A DNA stretch of 64,000 bases from Gemmata palustris (lineage in GTDB: Bacteria > Planctomycetota > Planctomycetia > Gemmatales > Gemmataceae), in assembly GCF_017939745.1 (NCBI RefSeq), contig NZ_JAGKQQ010000002.1, forward strand, positions 744,001-808,000. Direction: 5' to 3'. Positions 1-6,796 of the stretch are shown piece by piece. The notes below the pieces were generated by a model. That model was given only the letters and a program-made list of their open reading frames with translations. It was not told where the DNA came from and did not search any database. The position numbers and the translations under genes are program-made. Position 1 is the stretch's first letter. The number at the start of each line of letters is the position of its first letter.

Positions 1-453
1 GTGCTGGCGCTGTTAGAGCACCCCGACCAACTCGCCCGGCTGCGGGCCGACCCGGCGCTCATGCCGTCCGCCGTCGAGGAGCTGCTGCGGTTCACCTCGC
101 CAGTGAAGACGTCCACCGTGCGGTACGCGGCGGCAGACGTGAGCGTGGCCGACGTGGTCATCCCGAAGGGGGAGATGGTGCTTGTCATCATCACGGCGGC
201 CAACCGCGACCCGGCCCGGTTCCCGTCCCCGGACACGCTCGACATCACCCGGCCGGACAACAAGCACCTCGCGTTCGGGCACGGCATCCACTACTGCCTG
301 GGAGCACCGCTGGCCCGGCTGGAAGGCGAGATCGCGTTCGGGACACTGTTACGGCGGTTGCCCGACCTGCGGCTCGGGGTCGCGGGCGAAACCTTGACGT
401 GGCGGCCCAGCTTCGGGCTTCGCGGCCTGGCGAAGTTGCCCGTCCGCTTCTGA
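1..453 (+). CDS. Cytochrome P450, C-terminal part (cut by the window edge)
   Basis: This is the C-terminal 150 residues of a bacterial cytochrome P450 (soluble heme monooxygenase). The K-helix ExxR motif is visible as EELLR at residues 26-30, and the heme-thiolate loop FGHGIHYCLG has its cysteine at residue 99. Family members are about 400 residues, so roughly 250 N-terminal residues lie outside the window; the GTG at base 1 is probably an internal valine, not a start. The substrate cannot be inferred. No redox partner is seen downstream, where the sequence turns into decayed genes. Confidence 0.88.
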   Translation: MLALLEHPDQLARLRADPALMPSAVEELLRFTSPVKTSTVRYAAADVSVADVVIPKGEMVLVIITAANRDPARFPSPDTLDITRPDNKHLAFGHGIHYCLGAPLARLEGEIAFGTLLRRLPDLRLGVAGETLTWRPSFGLRGLAKLPVRF

Positions 454-934
454 CCACGCGGCCGCCGAGACGGATGTCAAGAAGGCCGAACCACCCGCTG
501 CTGAGCTGTGCCGTTCGTCCCGCTCAACCCACCAGCCGAAATCACTTCCGCATTTGGTGGGAGGTATGTCGGTGCGAGCTTACCAGATCAGCTACGGAAG
601 CAGCTACGGACGTACCGCACGATCTGCCCAGCGTGCGAATGGCGAACTACGGACAATCCCTGCATTTCCTTGATGGCGTTTGTAGTCACTTGCAACGGGG
701 CATGCGATGGGGTAAAAGGGTACGATCTGCCTTGTTTCTCTGGCCTTTGCGAGCAGTGAAAGCCCGTCCTGACGGAGCCTTCGGAACCGAGGGTTAGAGG
801 TTCAAATCCTCTCGGGTGTACTCGACTTAAATCCTTTCGCCGAAGCAGCTTCTGCTTACATCAGTGTGCCGGGCGCGGCTTCCGAATGAGGCGTTTCGTG
901 GACTGGCCCACAAAACTCCCGAGGAACCGCACCA
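454..934. other. Intergenic stretch, no supported gene
   Basis: These 481 bases hold no open frame with a recognisable protein. An 83-codon frame at 508-759 has no known domain and no good ribosome binding site. Local composition is less GC-rich than the neighbouring genes. The only structured element is the tRNA-like 3' end at 796-820, and the last bases carry the GAGGA ribosome binding site (921-925) of the integrase remnant. Confidence 0.5.
796..820 (+). other. tRNA-like 3' end (T-arm plus acceptor), possible att remnant
   Basis: Bases 796-812 form a perfect T-arm: a 5-bp stem (agagg/cctct) closing a 7-base loop ttcaaat. They are followed by seven bases, cgggtgt, that would be the 3' acceptor strand. 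I find no matching 5' acceptor strand (acacccg) and no D or anticodon arm in the preceding 100 bases, so this is not a complete tRNA. Integrases commonly recombine into tRNA 3' ends, and an integrase remnant starts 115 bases downstream, so an attachment-site scar is the best guess. Confidence 0.35.
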
Positions 935-1168
935 ATGACACGTCCCCGTAAACTCGTACCGCACTACCTTAAACGCACTAAAAGCGGCAAGGGCCGCTTG
1001 ATCTGGACCCATGGCCTTTAGTTCTCGGGGGATGGGAAAGTTCCACCCCCTTGCCCACATCCACACATTACATGGCCCTGGGGCCACTACGAGAAATTAC
1101 TTCCCGGTCCGTTCGGCTCGCCCGAATCTCTAGTCGGCCCGCTGCTTGGCCGATTCCACGCCGAGTAG
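935..1168 (+). pseudogene. Remnant of a planctomycete-type tyrosine recombinase/integrase (N-terminus)
   Basis: An ATG at 935 with a good Shine-Dalgarno (GAGGA at 921) opens a frame beginning MTRPRKLVPHYLKRTKSGKG, the typical start of Gemmataceae site-specific integrases, and stops at TAG 1019-1021. In the same frame further on, 1085-1130 encodes YEKLLPGPFGSPES, a segment found about 40 residues into these integrases, and then runs out of homology. The core-binding and catalytic domains are absent. I read this as the decayed N-terminus of an integrase, truncated near 1130 where an unrelated gene fragment begins on the other strand. Family recall only, no alignment. Confidence 0.5.
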
Positions 1169-1243
1169 ACTGCGGAAGAACGCGACCGACGTGCTCAAAT
1201 CGGCCACGTTCAGAGAGAGGTGGAAGCGGACGGGATCGCTCAT
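1130..1243 (-). pseudogene. Truncated ArsI/CadI-like VOC-family protein
   Basis: The minus-strand frame from ATG 1243 encodes MSDPVRFHLSLNVADLSTSV and continues to ESAKQRAD before a stop at 1130. This matches the first beta-alpha unit of VOC (glyoxalase/bleomycin resistance) proteins of the ArsI/CadI type, in which the conserved RAD is normally followed by YAKFE and about 100 more residues. Only 37 residues remain, so the gene is inactive. The break coincides with the end of integrase-like sequence on the plus strand, suggesting the integrated element cut this gene. It lies 17 bases after the PhyH remnant, in the same direction. Confidence 0.55.
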
Positions 1244-1260
1244 GGTCTCAACAGGGCGGA

Positions 1261-1739
1261 TCACTCGAAGTAGGTGTCGGTCCTCCCGTACTCGGCGTAC
1301 TTCGTCTTCAGCCACGCATGGAACTCGCGGTAGTGCGCGTCCCGCTGGTCGCCGCCATCAGAAAGGGCATTGTAACTGAGGTACAACTGGCACCGCCAGC
1401 GCGCACTGACGTTGGGAGCGGAGCAGTGCGGGGTGAACCCGCCGAACACGGCCACGCCCCCGGGCTCAAAGAGCAGCGGCACGGCCCGCGCCTCGTCCAC
1501 CGTTCCGGGCGGGAGTTCATGGTACTGGCCGTCCTCGGGCGAGAGCGGGCCGGTAGAGTAGCAGCCCGGGTACACCACCGTACACCCGTTGTCGCGATCG
1601 GCCGCATCAAAAGGGACCAGGATCGTGAGGAAGGTGCGGGGAACCCGTCCCACGCGATCCGGTCCTGGTGCAGCCCGCACCCCTTCACGCCCGGGGGCTT
1701 GTAGATCAACTTGTCTTTGAACAGGCACGCCGGCTCGTC
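1261..1739 (-). pseudogene. Frameshifted phytanoyl-CoA dioxygenase (PhyH) C-terminal half
   Basis: Two overlapping minus-strand frames together encode the C-terminal half of a PhyH-type Fe(II)/2-oxoglutarate dioxygenase. From about 1739 to 1640 the frame reads DEPACLFKDKLIYKPPG then GLHQD, which carries the HxD metal motif. Near 1640, in a run of four C, the sense shifts by one base and continues with TILVPFDAADRDNGC, the distal histidine region FGGFTPHCSAPN and the C-terminus ending TDTYFE at 1261. The N-terminal third is missing and replaced by MFS-like sequence in the same frame, so this is a fused, broken remnant. A sequencing error could explain the shift but not the missing N-terminus. 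Confidence 0.6.
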
Positions 1740-2180
1740 GTGTACACTTCCCCGCGCGGTCACAAACGGAAAGCACATCAGCGCGATGTCCTGGAGCACC
1801 AGAGACGCGGTGAGCCGAGCCGAACCTTCGTGGCGAGCCACCCGGCCCCGAGGTTCACGGCCGGGCCGATGGACGAGGTGACCGAGGTACTCGTGTAGAA
1901 CACGCTGCGGTCGAACCCGCGCGCGGCCAGGAGCGACTCGTCGAACAGTGACGTGCCCGCGGTGACCGACCCGTAGAACGAGGGCGCAAGGCCGAACACC
2001 CAGAACCCGGGCAAGGAGCGCGGCCCCGAGCGTGTACCGGTGTTCGTCCGCGCCCGGCGCCGCGGCCGTGGGTCGCGCACGAAGGCGAGTGCCGATGAAC
2101 CGGCTCGCGCTCGCGACCTTCCTCCTCGTCGGGGGCAAGGTGTTCCTCCAAACGGCGTCCGCGGACGGGAAGACGCGAAC
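1740..2180 (-). pseudogene. Frameshifted MFS transporter fragment
   Basis: Pieces of a major facilitator transporter are scattered over the minus-strand frames. One frame has WRNT followed by FIGTRLRARP and then EHRYTLGAAL (about 2180-2010). Another has PGFWVFGLAPSFYG, SLFDESLLAARGFDR and AGWLATKVRLGS (about 2000-1820). The first frame resumes with ARLTASLVLQDIALMCFPFV up to about 1750. At least two frameshifts are needed to read it through, and both ends are missing. The assignment rests on the transmembrane pattern and on WLATKVRLG-type loop motifs, so it is an inference. No function is expected. Confidence 0.45.
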
Positions 2181-2609
2181 CCTGCTGTGCTTCAGGTCGC
2201 TGGAAGAACGCGGCCGACAACTTAAGAACTCGGCAGGCGTCATTATATTCGTCGGGAACGAAACGTGAGTCAAGCGCCCCGTGGTACATTTGGGTTCGTG
2301 AACCCGACACGGTGCGCGGTAAGGGACCTTGCCTCGGAACACCCGGAGCGTTCGCGAACCAGCGGTACCGGCGCGCCCGTCCGTCCGGCTCGACACCGAG
2401 CGGCGCGCCCGACCCGATCGGGGTTCAGGTCCACGGGCCGGGCGGCGCGGCTCGGGGCCGGTGCGCTCAACACAGTTTGGGCGGTGATCGGGCGGTTGCA
2501 ACTCGAGTTCCAGCGCGGGCGCGCCGGCCCACGAAACGTGGCCGGGTACCCCCGGAACCGTAACCTAACACCCGGGCAGTAATCCAAGCGACGAGGAGAT
2601 CGATCCCAC
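2181..2609. other. Intergenic region upstream of the rhodanese gene
   Basis: No convincing gene is present in these 429 bases, although long open frames exist because of high GC. The region separates the decayed genes from the intact pair that follows and ends with the GAGGAGAT ribosome binding site at 2591-2598. Any promoter of the rhodanese-permease pair should lie here, but no clear -35/-10 pair stands out. Confidence 0.4.
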
Positions 2610-3575
2610 ATGCAACCTTTCAGATCCGTCCTGCGCGCGCTCCGTTCGGCCGGCTCGAGTTTCCCGGCAAAAGCCGTCGTCGCGGCCCTCGTTCTCGCAC
2701 TGCCCGGCCGCACCGCGCGGGCCGACATCGGGATCATTTCGCCCGCCGAGGCCAAGAAACTCATCGAGGCCGACGACCCCGCGAAGCGGCCGATCGTGCT
2801 CGACACCCGCGGCGGGTACAAGGACTACTTCCGGGGGCACCTGCCGACCGCCCACCACCTGAACTTCGACACCCTGCGCGGCACGGACAACGGCGTCCCC
2901 GTGCAGTACCTCCCGGACGATCTGACCAAAGCCCTCTTGGTGCGCGCCGGCGTGAACAAGGACCGGTTGCACCTGATCTACGCGACCGGTGAGAAGCTGC
3001 CCAACGACGAGATCCTGAGCGCCAGCATGGTGGCCTACGTGCTGGAGAAGTACGGCGTGAAGGACATTCGGATCGTGGACGGGGGGCTCCCGGCGTGGAA
3101 GGCGGCCAAGCTCCCGGTCACCCAAGAGTATTTCGGCAACCCGAAGGGAGCCCTGCCCGAGAAGGGTAACCCGGATATCGCCCTGACCGTGGACGACGTG
3201 CTGAAGCGCAAGCCGGGCGCGGTTCTCGTGGACGCCCGGCCGCACAACGAGTACGTGGGCGACGACGAGATCTGGTTGCGGAAGGGGCACATCCCCGGCG
3301 CGATCAGCTTCCACTGGGCGCGGCTCATGGAGGCGGACAACACCCACCAGTTCCTGCCCTTCGAGAAGGTGAAGGCGCAACTCGCGGCCGCGGGCCTGAC
3401 GGCAGACAAGGAGATCCTGGTGTACTGCGGCACGTCCCGCGAGGGCAGCCTGTTGCGGTTCTACCTGAAGCACGTGGCGAAGTACCCGAACGTGCGCCTC
3501 TACGAGGGCTCGTGGAAGGAGTACGCCGCGCTCAAGCAGCACCCGGCCGAGACGAAAGAGAACAAGCCCAAGTAG
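2610..3575 (+). CDS. Exported two-domain rhodanese (thiosulfate sulfurtransferase)
   Basis: A 321-residue protein with a signal peptide ending near residue 38 (TARA-D) and two rhodanese domains at about 40-170 and 190-310. The C-terminal domain has the catalytic loop CGTSREGS with Cys273. The equivalent loop in the first domain (ATGEKLPND) lacks cysteine, as is normal for the inactive N-terminal domain. It should transfer sulfane sulfur from thiosulfate or a related donor in the periplasm. The start is set by GAGGAGAT about 11 bases upstream. The PiT permease begins 6 bases after its stop, so the two are probably cotranscribed. Paralogous mercaptopyruvate sulfurtransferase activity cannot be excluded. 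Confidence 0.85.
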   Translation: MQPFRSVLRALRSAGSSFPAKAVVAALVLALPGRTARADIGIISPAEAKKLIEADDPAKRPIVLDTRGGYKDYFRGHLPTAHHLNFDTLRGTDNGVPVQYLPDDLTKALLVRAGVNKDRLHLIYATGEKLPNDEILSASMVAYVLEKYGVKDIRIVDGGLPAWKAAKLPVTQEYFGNPKGALPEKGNPDIALTVDDVLKRKPGAVLVDARPHNEYVGDDEIWLRKGHIPGAISFHWARLMEADNTHQFLPFEKVKAQLAAAGLTADKEILVYCGTSREGSLLRFYLKHVAKYPNVRLYEGSWKEYAALKQHPAETKENKPK

Positions 3576-3581
3576 CCCCAC

Positions 3582-4535
3582 ATGACCATCACGATCCTGT
3601 TTCTCGCGGTCTGCTTCGTGGCTTTCACGAACGGGGCCAACGCCAATTTTAAGGGCGTCGCCTCGTTGTACGGCAGCGGAACGACGACGCTCCGCACGGC
3701 GGCGCTCTGGGGAACGGCGGCGACGTTCGCGGGTTCGATCGCGGCGCTGTTCCTGGCCGGGGGCCTGCTCGCCTCGTTCCGCGGGCGCGGGATCGTCCCG
3801 GACGAGCTGGTCGCGTCCCGGGAGTTCGTTTGCGCCGTGGCCGCCGGCGGAGCGCTCACGAGCTTCCTGGCCACTCGTTTCGGCTTCCCGGTCTCCACCA
3901 CACACGCCCTGGTGGGCGCGCTGGCGGGTGCGGGGTTGGCCGGTAGCGGGGAGGTGCGGTTCGCCGCGCTGGGGAAGCTGTTCTTTTATCCCCTGTTTTT
4001 TAGCCCGGTCGTCGCGGCGGTGGCGGGCGCCGGAGCATTTCTGATCCTCAAGTCGGTGCGCCTGATGCCGGACCGCCGCACGCCGGCGCTGGACGTGTTG
4101 CACTTTCTGAGTACCGGTGCCGCGAGTTTCGCCCGGGGCCTCAACGACACACCGAAGATGGCCGCGCTGATGCTCGCCGTGCCCGGATTGGAAGTCCACT
4201 GGGGGGTTCTGATCGTCGCTCTGGCCGTCGCGATGGGCGGGGTGCTCGACGTCGATCGGGTCGCGGAAACGCTCGGCAAGAAAGTCACGGGGATGAACCC
4301 CGGTCAGGGCTTCGCCGCGAGTTTGGTTACGGCCGGGTTGGTAACGACGGCGAGCTTGCACAGCTTGCCCGTGAGCACGACCCACGTCAGCGTGGGCTCC
4401 CTATTTGGAATGGGCGTGGCCTCGCGGCAGGTACACTGGCGGAAGGCGGGCGAGATCCTGCTCGCGTGGGTCAGCACGGTGCCCTGCGGCGCGCTCCTCG
4501 CGGCACTGGCATACGGGCTGATGATCCGATTTTAG
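3582..4535 (+). CDS. PiT-family anion permease (phosphate or sulfate)
   Basis: A 317-residue polytopic inner-membrane protein of the PHO4/PiT family. The two inverted PiT signatures are present: FTNGANANFKGVASLYGS near residue 15 and FARGLNDTPKMAAL near 183, each followed by an STTH motif (FPVSTTHALVG near 102 and LPVSTTHVSVG near 263). PiT proteins usually move inorganic phosphate with H+ or Na+, but the Bacillus CysP branch carries sulfate. The coupling to an exported thiosulfate sulfurtransferase makes sulfate or thiosulfate a reasonable alternative. The length is somewhat short for PitA (about 500) and nearer to the compact CysP-like members. Confidence 0.85.
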   Translation: MTITILFLAVCFVAFTNGANANFKGVASLYGSGTTTLRTAALWGTAATFAGSIAALFLAGGLLASFRGRGIVPDELVASREFVCAVAAGGALTSFLATRFGFPVSTTHALVGALAGAGLAGSGEVRFAALGKLFFYPLFFSPVVAAVAGAGAFLILKSVRLMPDRRTPALDVLHFLSTGAASFARGLNDTPKMAALMLAVPGLEVHWGVLIVALAVAMGGVLDVDRVAETLGKKVTGMNPGQGFAASLVTAGLVTTASLHSLPVSTTHVSVGSLFGMGVASRQVHWRKAGEILLAWVSTVPCGALLAALAYGLMIRF

Positions 4536-4693
4536 ATCGCGGGCACCAAGCGGGTCGTGGGGCGCGCAAAAATCGGAGGCTTCCCGGAAGAGGGAAGACG
4601 TGTAGCGTCTGCCGGCTCCGAGCGGGCCGCCCGCCCGTCCCGAGGACGCAGATACGAGCACTCACGGAACGGACTAATTCGTATCAACGAAAC

Positions 4694-4735
4694 GGGCCGC
4701 GGGGCGACAGGAGATGATCCCCCGCCCCGCGGCCC
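4694..4735. terminator. GC-rich hairpin between convergent genes
   Basis: A perfect 13-bp inverted repeat (4694-4706 and 4723-4735; arm gggccgcggggcg) with a 16-base loop lies between the convergent permease and DUF1559 genes. It is placed to act as a terminator for either strand. No long U-tract follows. Confidence 0.5.
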
Positions 4736-4781
4736 AGCAGCCGGGGCCTCGTCTCTTCACCCGAAGGGACGAGGGCGGACG

Positions 4782-5783
4782 TCACTCGCTCACAACGGAG
4801 CCGTCGCCGACACCGTTCACCGCGACCCAAATCGGCCACGACATGCTCGTGCTGATGTTGCCGACCGAACCGTCCGCACGGGCCACGTTGACCGAGCTCC
4901 CGTGCATCGAGCTCGCGCCGGGCCAGTCGCAGTTAATGCCCCACGCGGTCAGGTACGTCGGCGGGAAGCTGTACGGTGCGGTGAGCCCGCTGAGCCACTG
5001 CCCGTCGACGCTCGGCGTCGCGGAGCCGTCCGCGCCCATGTACGGGGGGAACTTCGAGGTGCCCGCGTACCCCGTGAACACGAACGCCGAGCGGAACACC
5101 GCTTCGCCGCCGCGGGCGCGGAGTGTGCCACCGCCCTGCGCGTTGAACGGACCGTTCTTGAAGCCGTAACTCGTAGCTTCCGCGATCGCCACCACGTTCG
5201 ACGTGCCGTCGGTGACGTCGGCGAACTTGAACGTCCGGGTGACCGTGAACAGCCCGGAGTAGTCGCCCGTCGTGCCCGTGCCCGGGTTGAACACGGCCGT
5301 CGACCACCAGTGGTACCCTTCGCTCCCGGCGTAGTTGGTGACGGTGAGGTTGTGCGTCTCGTCGGACTTGGCGTAGCCGGGGTCCGAGGGGCAGCGCAGG
5401 AGCCCCACATCGGTACTCATGATCGGTTGCCCCCACGCGGGGGCGTTGATGTTCGTCTGCTTGAACAGGTTGTCCTGTTCAACGAACGGCAACAGGTGCG
5501 TGAGCCAGGTGTGGTGGTTGGGCGGGGCGCTCGAGGACGGCACCGGCTTGGCCACCGTGAGCACGCCGGCCGCCGGGAACTTCCCGTTGGAGTCGTGGTA
5601 GTTGTGCAGCGCCAGGCCGAGCTGCTTGAGGTTGTTCTGGCACTTCATCCGGGCCGCGGCCTCGCGGACCTTCTGCACGGCCGGGAGCAGCAGCCCGATC
5701 AGGATCGCGATGATCGCGATCACGACCAACAACTCGATCAGCGTGAACCCGCGCTTCGATCGAGAGAGAGAAGGGACAGACAT
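4782..5783 (-). CDS. DUF1559 protein with prepilin-type N-terminus
   Basis: A 333-residue pilin-like secreted protein of the family that is hugely expanded in planctomycetes. The prepilin cleavage/methylation motif is [18 protein letters not shown] near residues 10-27, with the conserved Glu five residues after the cleavage site. DUF1559 follows, with [20 protein letters not shown] near 47-66 and the C-terminal turn [15 protein letters not shown] chose ATG 5783 because GAGG sits five bases upstream; an in-frame ATG at 5807 has no such site. These proteins are presumed to be assembled or anchored by a type II secretion/pilus-like system, but their role is unknown. It stands alone, convergent with the permease. 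Confidence 0.9.
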   Translation of the reverse strand: MSVPSLSRSKRGFTLIELLVVIAIIAILIGLLLPAVQKVREAAARMKCQNNLKQLGLALHNYHDSNGKFPAAGVLTVAKPVPSSSAPPNHHTWLTHLLPFVEQDNLFKQTNINAPAWGQPIMSTDVGLLRCPSDPGYAKSDETHNLTVTNYAGSEGYHWWSTAVFNPGTGTTGDYSGLFTVTRTFKFADVTDGTSNVVAIAEATSYGFKNGPFNAQGGGTLRARGGEAVFRSAFVFTGYAGTSKFPPYMGADGSATPSVDGQWLSGLTAPYSFPPTYLTAWGINCDWPGASSMHGSSVNVARADGSVGNISTSMSWPIWVAVNGVGDGSVVSE

Positions 5784-5864
5784 TGACACCTCGGGAGAAG
5801 GAGCCACTCGCTCGGGCGGGAGTAATGAGCAGCAAGAACAATTGAGATGGGACCACGAAAATCA

Positions 5865-5893
5865 CTTCTAAACTTCTCCGACGAGCCAGTCAA
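5865..5893 (-). promoter_or_regulatory. Tentative promoter for the DUF1559 gene
   Basis: On the minus strand, TTGACT (5893-5888) and TAGAAG (5870-5865) are separated by 17 bases, about 80 bases upstream of the DUF1559 start, in the most AT-rich stretch nearby. This resembles a housekeeping promoter with a weak -10. It is a pattern match only. Confidence 0.22.
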
Positions 5894-6700
5894 GTACAAT
5901 CAAGTTAGTATCGACTTGATCTAATATAGTTCTCATGCGTTGCTAGCAGCCGTGATAAATGCGCTACGATATGAGAGCCGATGTCAAAGATCGTATCGCT
6001 GCATATTCTCGCGTGATATTCTTCGAGCAGCGGGCGCGGGCCGCGGCCACTCGGGTCGCCGCGCACGGAACGTGCTCGCACATTGTGTGCCGCGGCCCCG
6101 CTCATCGCGCCTTCATGTCACCGAGTCAATAATTTGCGCGTTAAGAAAAGGGCCGTCGCCCTTGAGCTATCTCGCCCCGTGGAAGTTCGGGCGAAGTGCA
6201 TCACGGGAAAGTACGGAATCGGCATTCCAATTCCGCAGATCGAGTCGCGGTTGGCTCAACGGGTCGATCGGGTACGCGACCGCGATCCCGGGACCGGTAT
6301 TGAACCGCGGTTGGGGTGCTCGGTGGTGCGGCCCGTCGCTGGCGCCACTGGCGAACAATTACTGCGGACCCGAGTAGGGCGGCCGAAAGAAGGCGCCGCG
6401 CCACGAGAACCGTTTCAACGAAACGGCTACGGGAGATGGGGCAAGCGGGTGTAGTGAGTGAGGCGCGGGCCTTGGCCTCAAGACTTATACGGCCCTGCGG
6501 TCACACGGACGGTCTTTAGCAGCCGCGCCCTTCGGGGCCGTTCCCGCACTGTCCGGGGTAACAACGGAACAGTCACGCATCCGACTGCCAATTAGTAGAT
6601 TAAGATCGCAACACAGACGGAATAGAGAAAAATTTGATAGTTCGACCACGTGTTTCCGGTGAAGCGCTTGCCGAGCAAGTGCTTGTGGTGTGAAATGTGA

Positions 6701-6738
6701 GCGCCGGGAGCGGGCCGAACGATGTCCGCTCCCGGCGC
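6701..6738 (+). other. Leader hairpin upstream of the triple-repeat protein
   Basis: A perfect 13-bp stem (6701-6713 with 6726-6738; arm gcgccgggagcgg) encloses a 12-base loop and ends 58 bases before the start codon at 6797. If transcription begins upstream, it would sit in the 5' leader and could be an mRNA-stabilising element or attenuator. No U-tract follows. Confidence 0.4.
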
Positions 6739-6796
6739 GTCAGCGTCGGCGCTCCGCCGGTTCTCCGGGTGCGTGCCGCTTCCCGAGGAAAATCGT

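Larger units (their letters stand above)
5784..6796. other. One-kilobase divergent intergenic region
   Basis: This 1-kb gap separates the divergently transcribed DUF1559 gene and the large secreted protein. The part at 5860-6000 is AT-rich and probably holds promoters. Short open frames at 6080-6500 show no recognisable protein. Near the right end are two hairpins: an imperfect one at 6662-6684 and a strong one at 6701-6738. The GAGGAA Shine-Dalgarno of the next gene is at 6785-6790. Confidence 0.45.

Noticed and set aside
508-759. An 83-codon open frame with several cysteines on the plus strand
   Set aside because: No recognisable domain, no good ribosome binding site, and it lies in a region of decayed genes.
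700-830. A complete tRNA or tmRNA ending at 820
   Set aside because: Only the T-arm and 3' acceptor strand are present; no matching 5' acceptor, D-arm or anticodon arm could be folded, and no tmRNA tag frame was found.
827-1087. An 86-codon minus-strand frame
   Set aside because: It runs antisense to the integrase remnant, which has a proper start and family similarity; no homologue is recognised.
2565-4385. A 606-codon minus-strand open frame opposite the rhodanese and permease genes
   Set aside because: It is a high-GC antisense shadow: composition is His/Arg/Gly-biased and the plus-strand genes carry clear family motifs.
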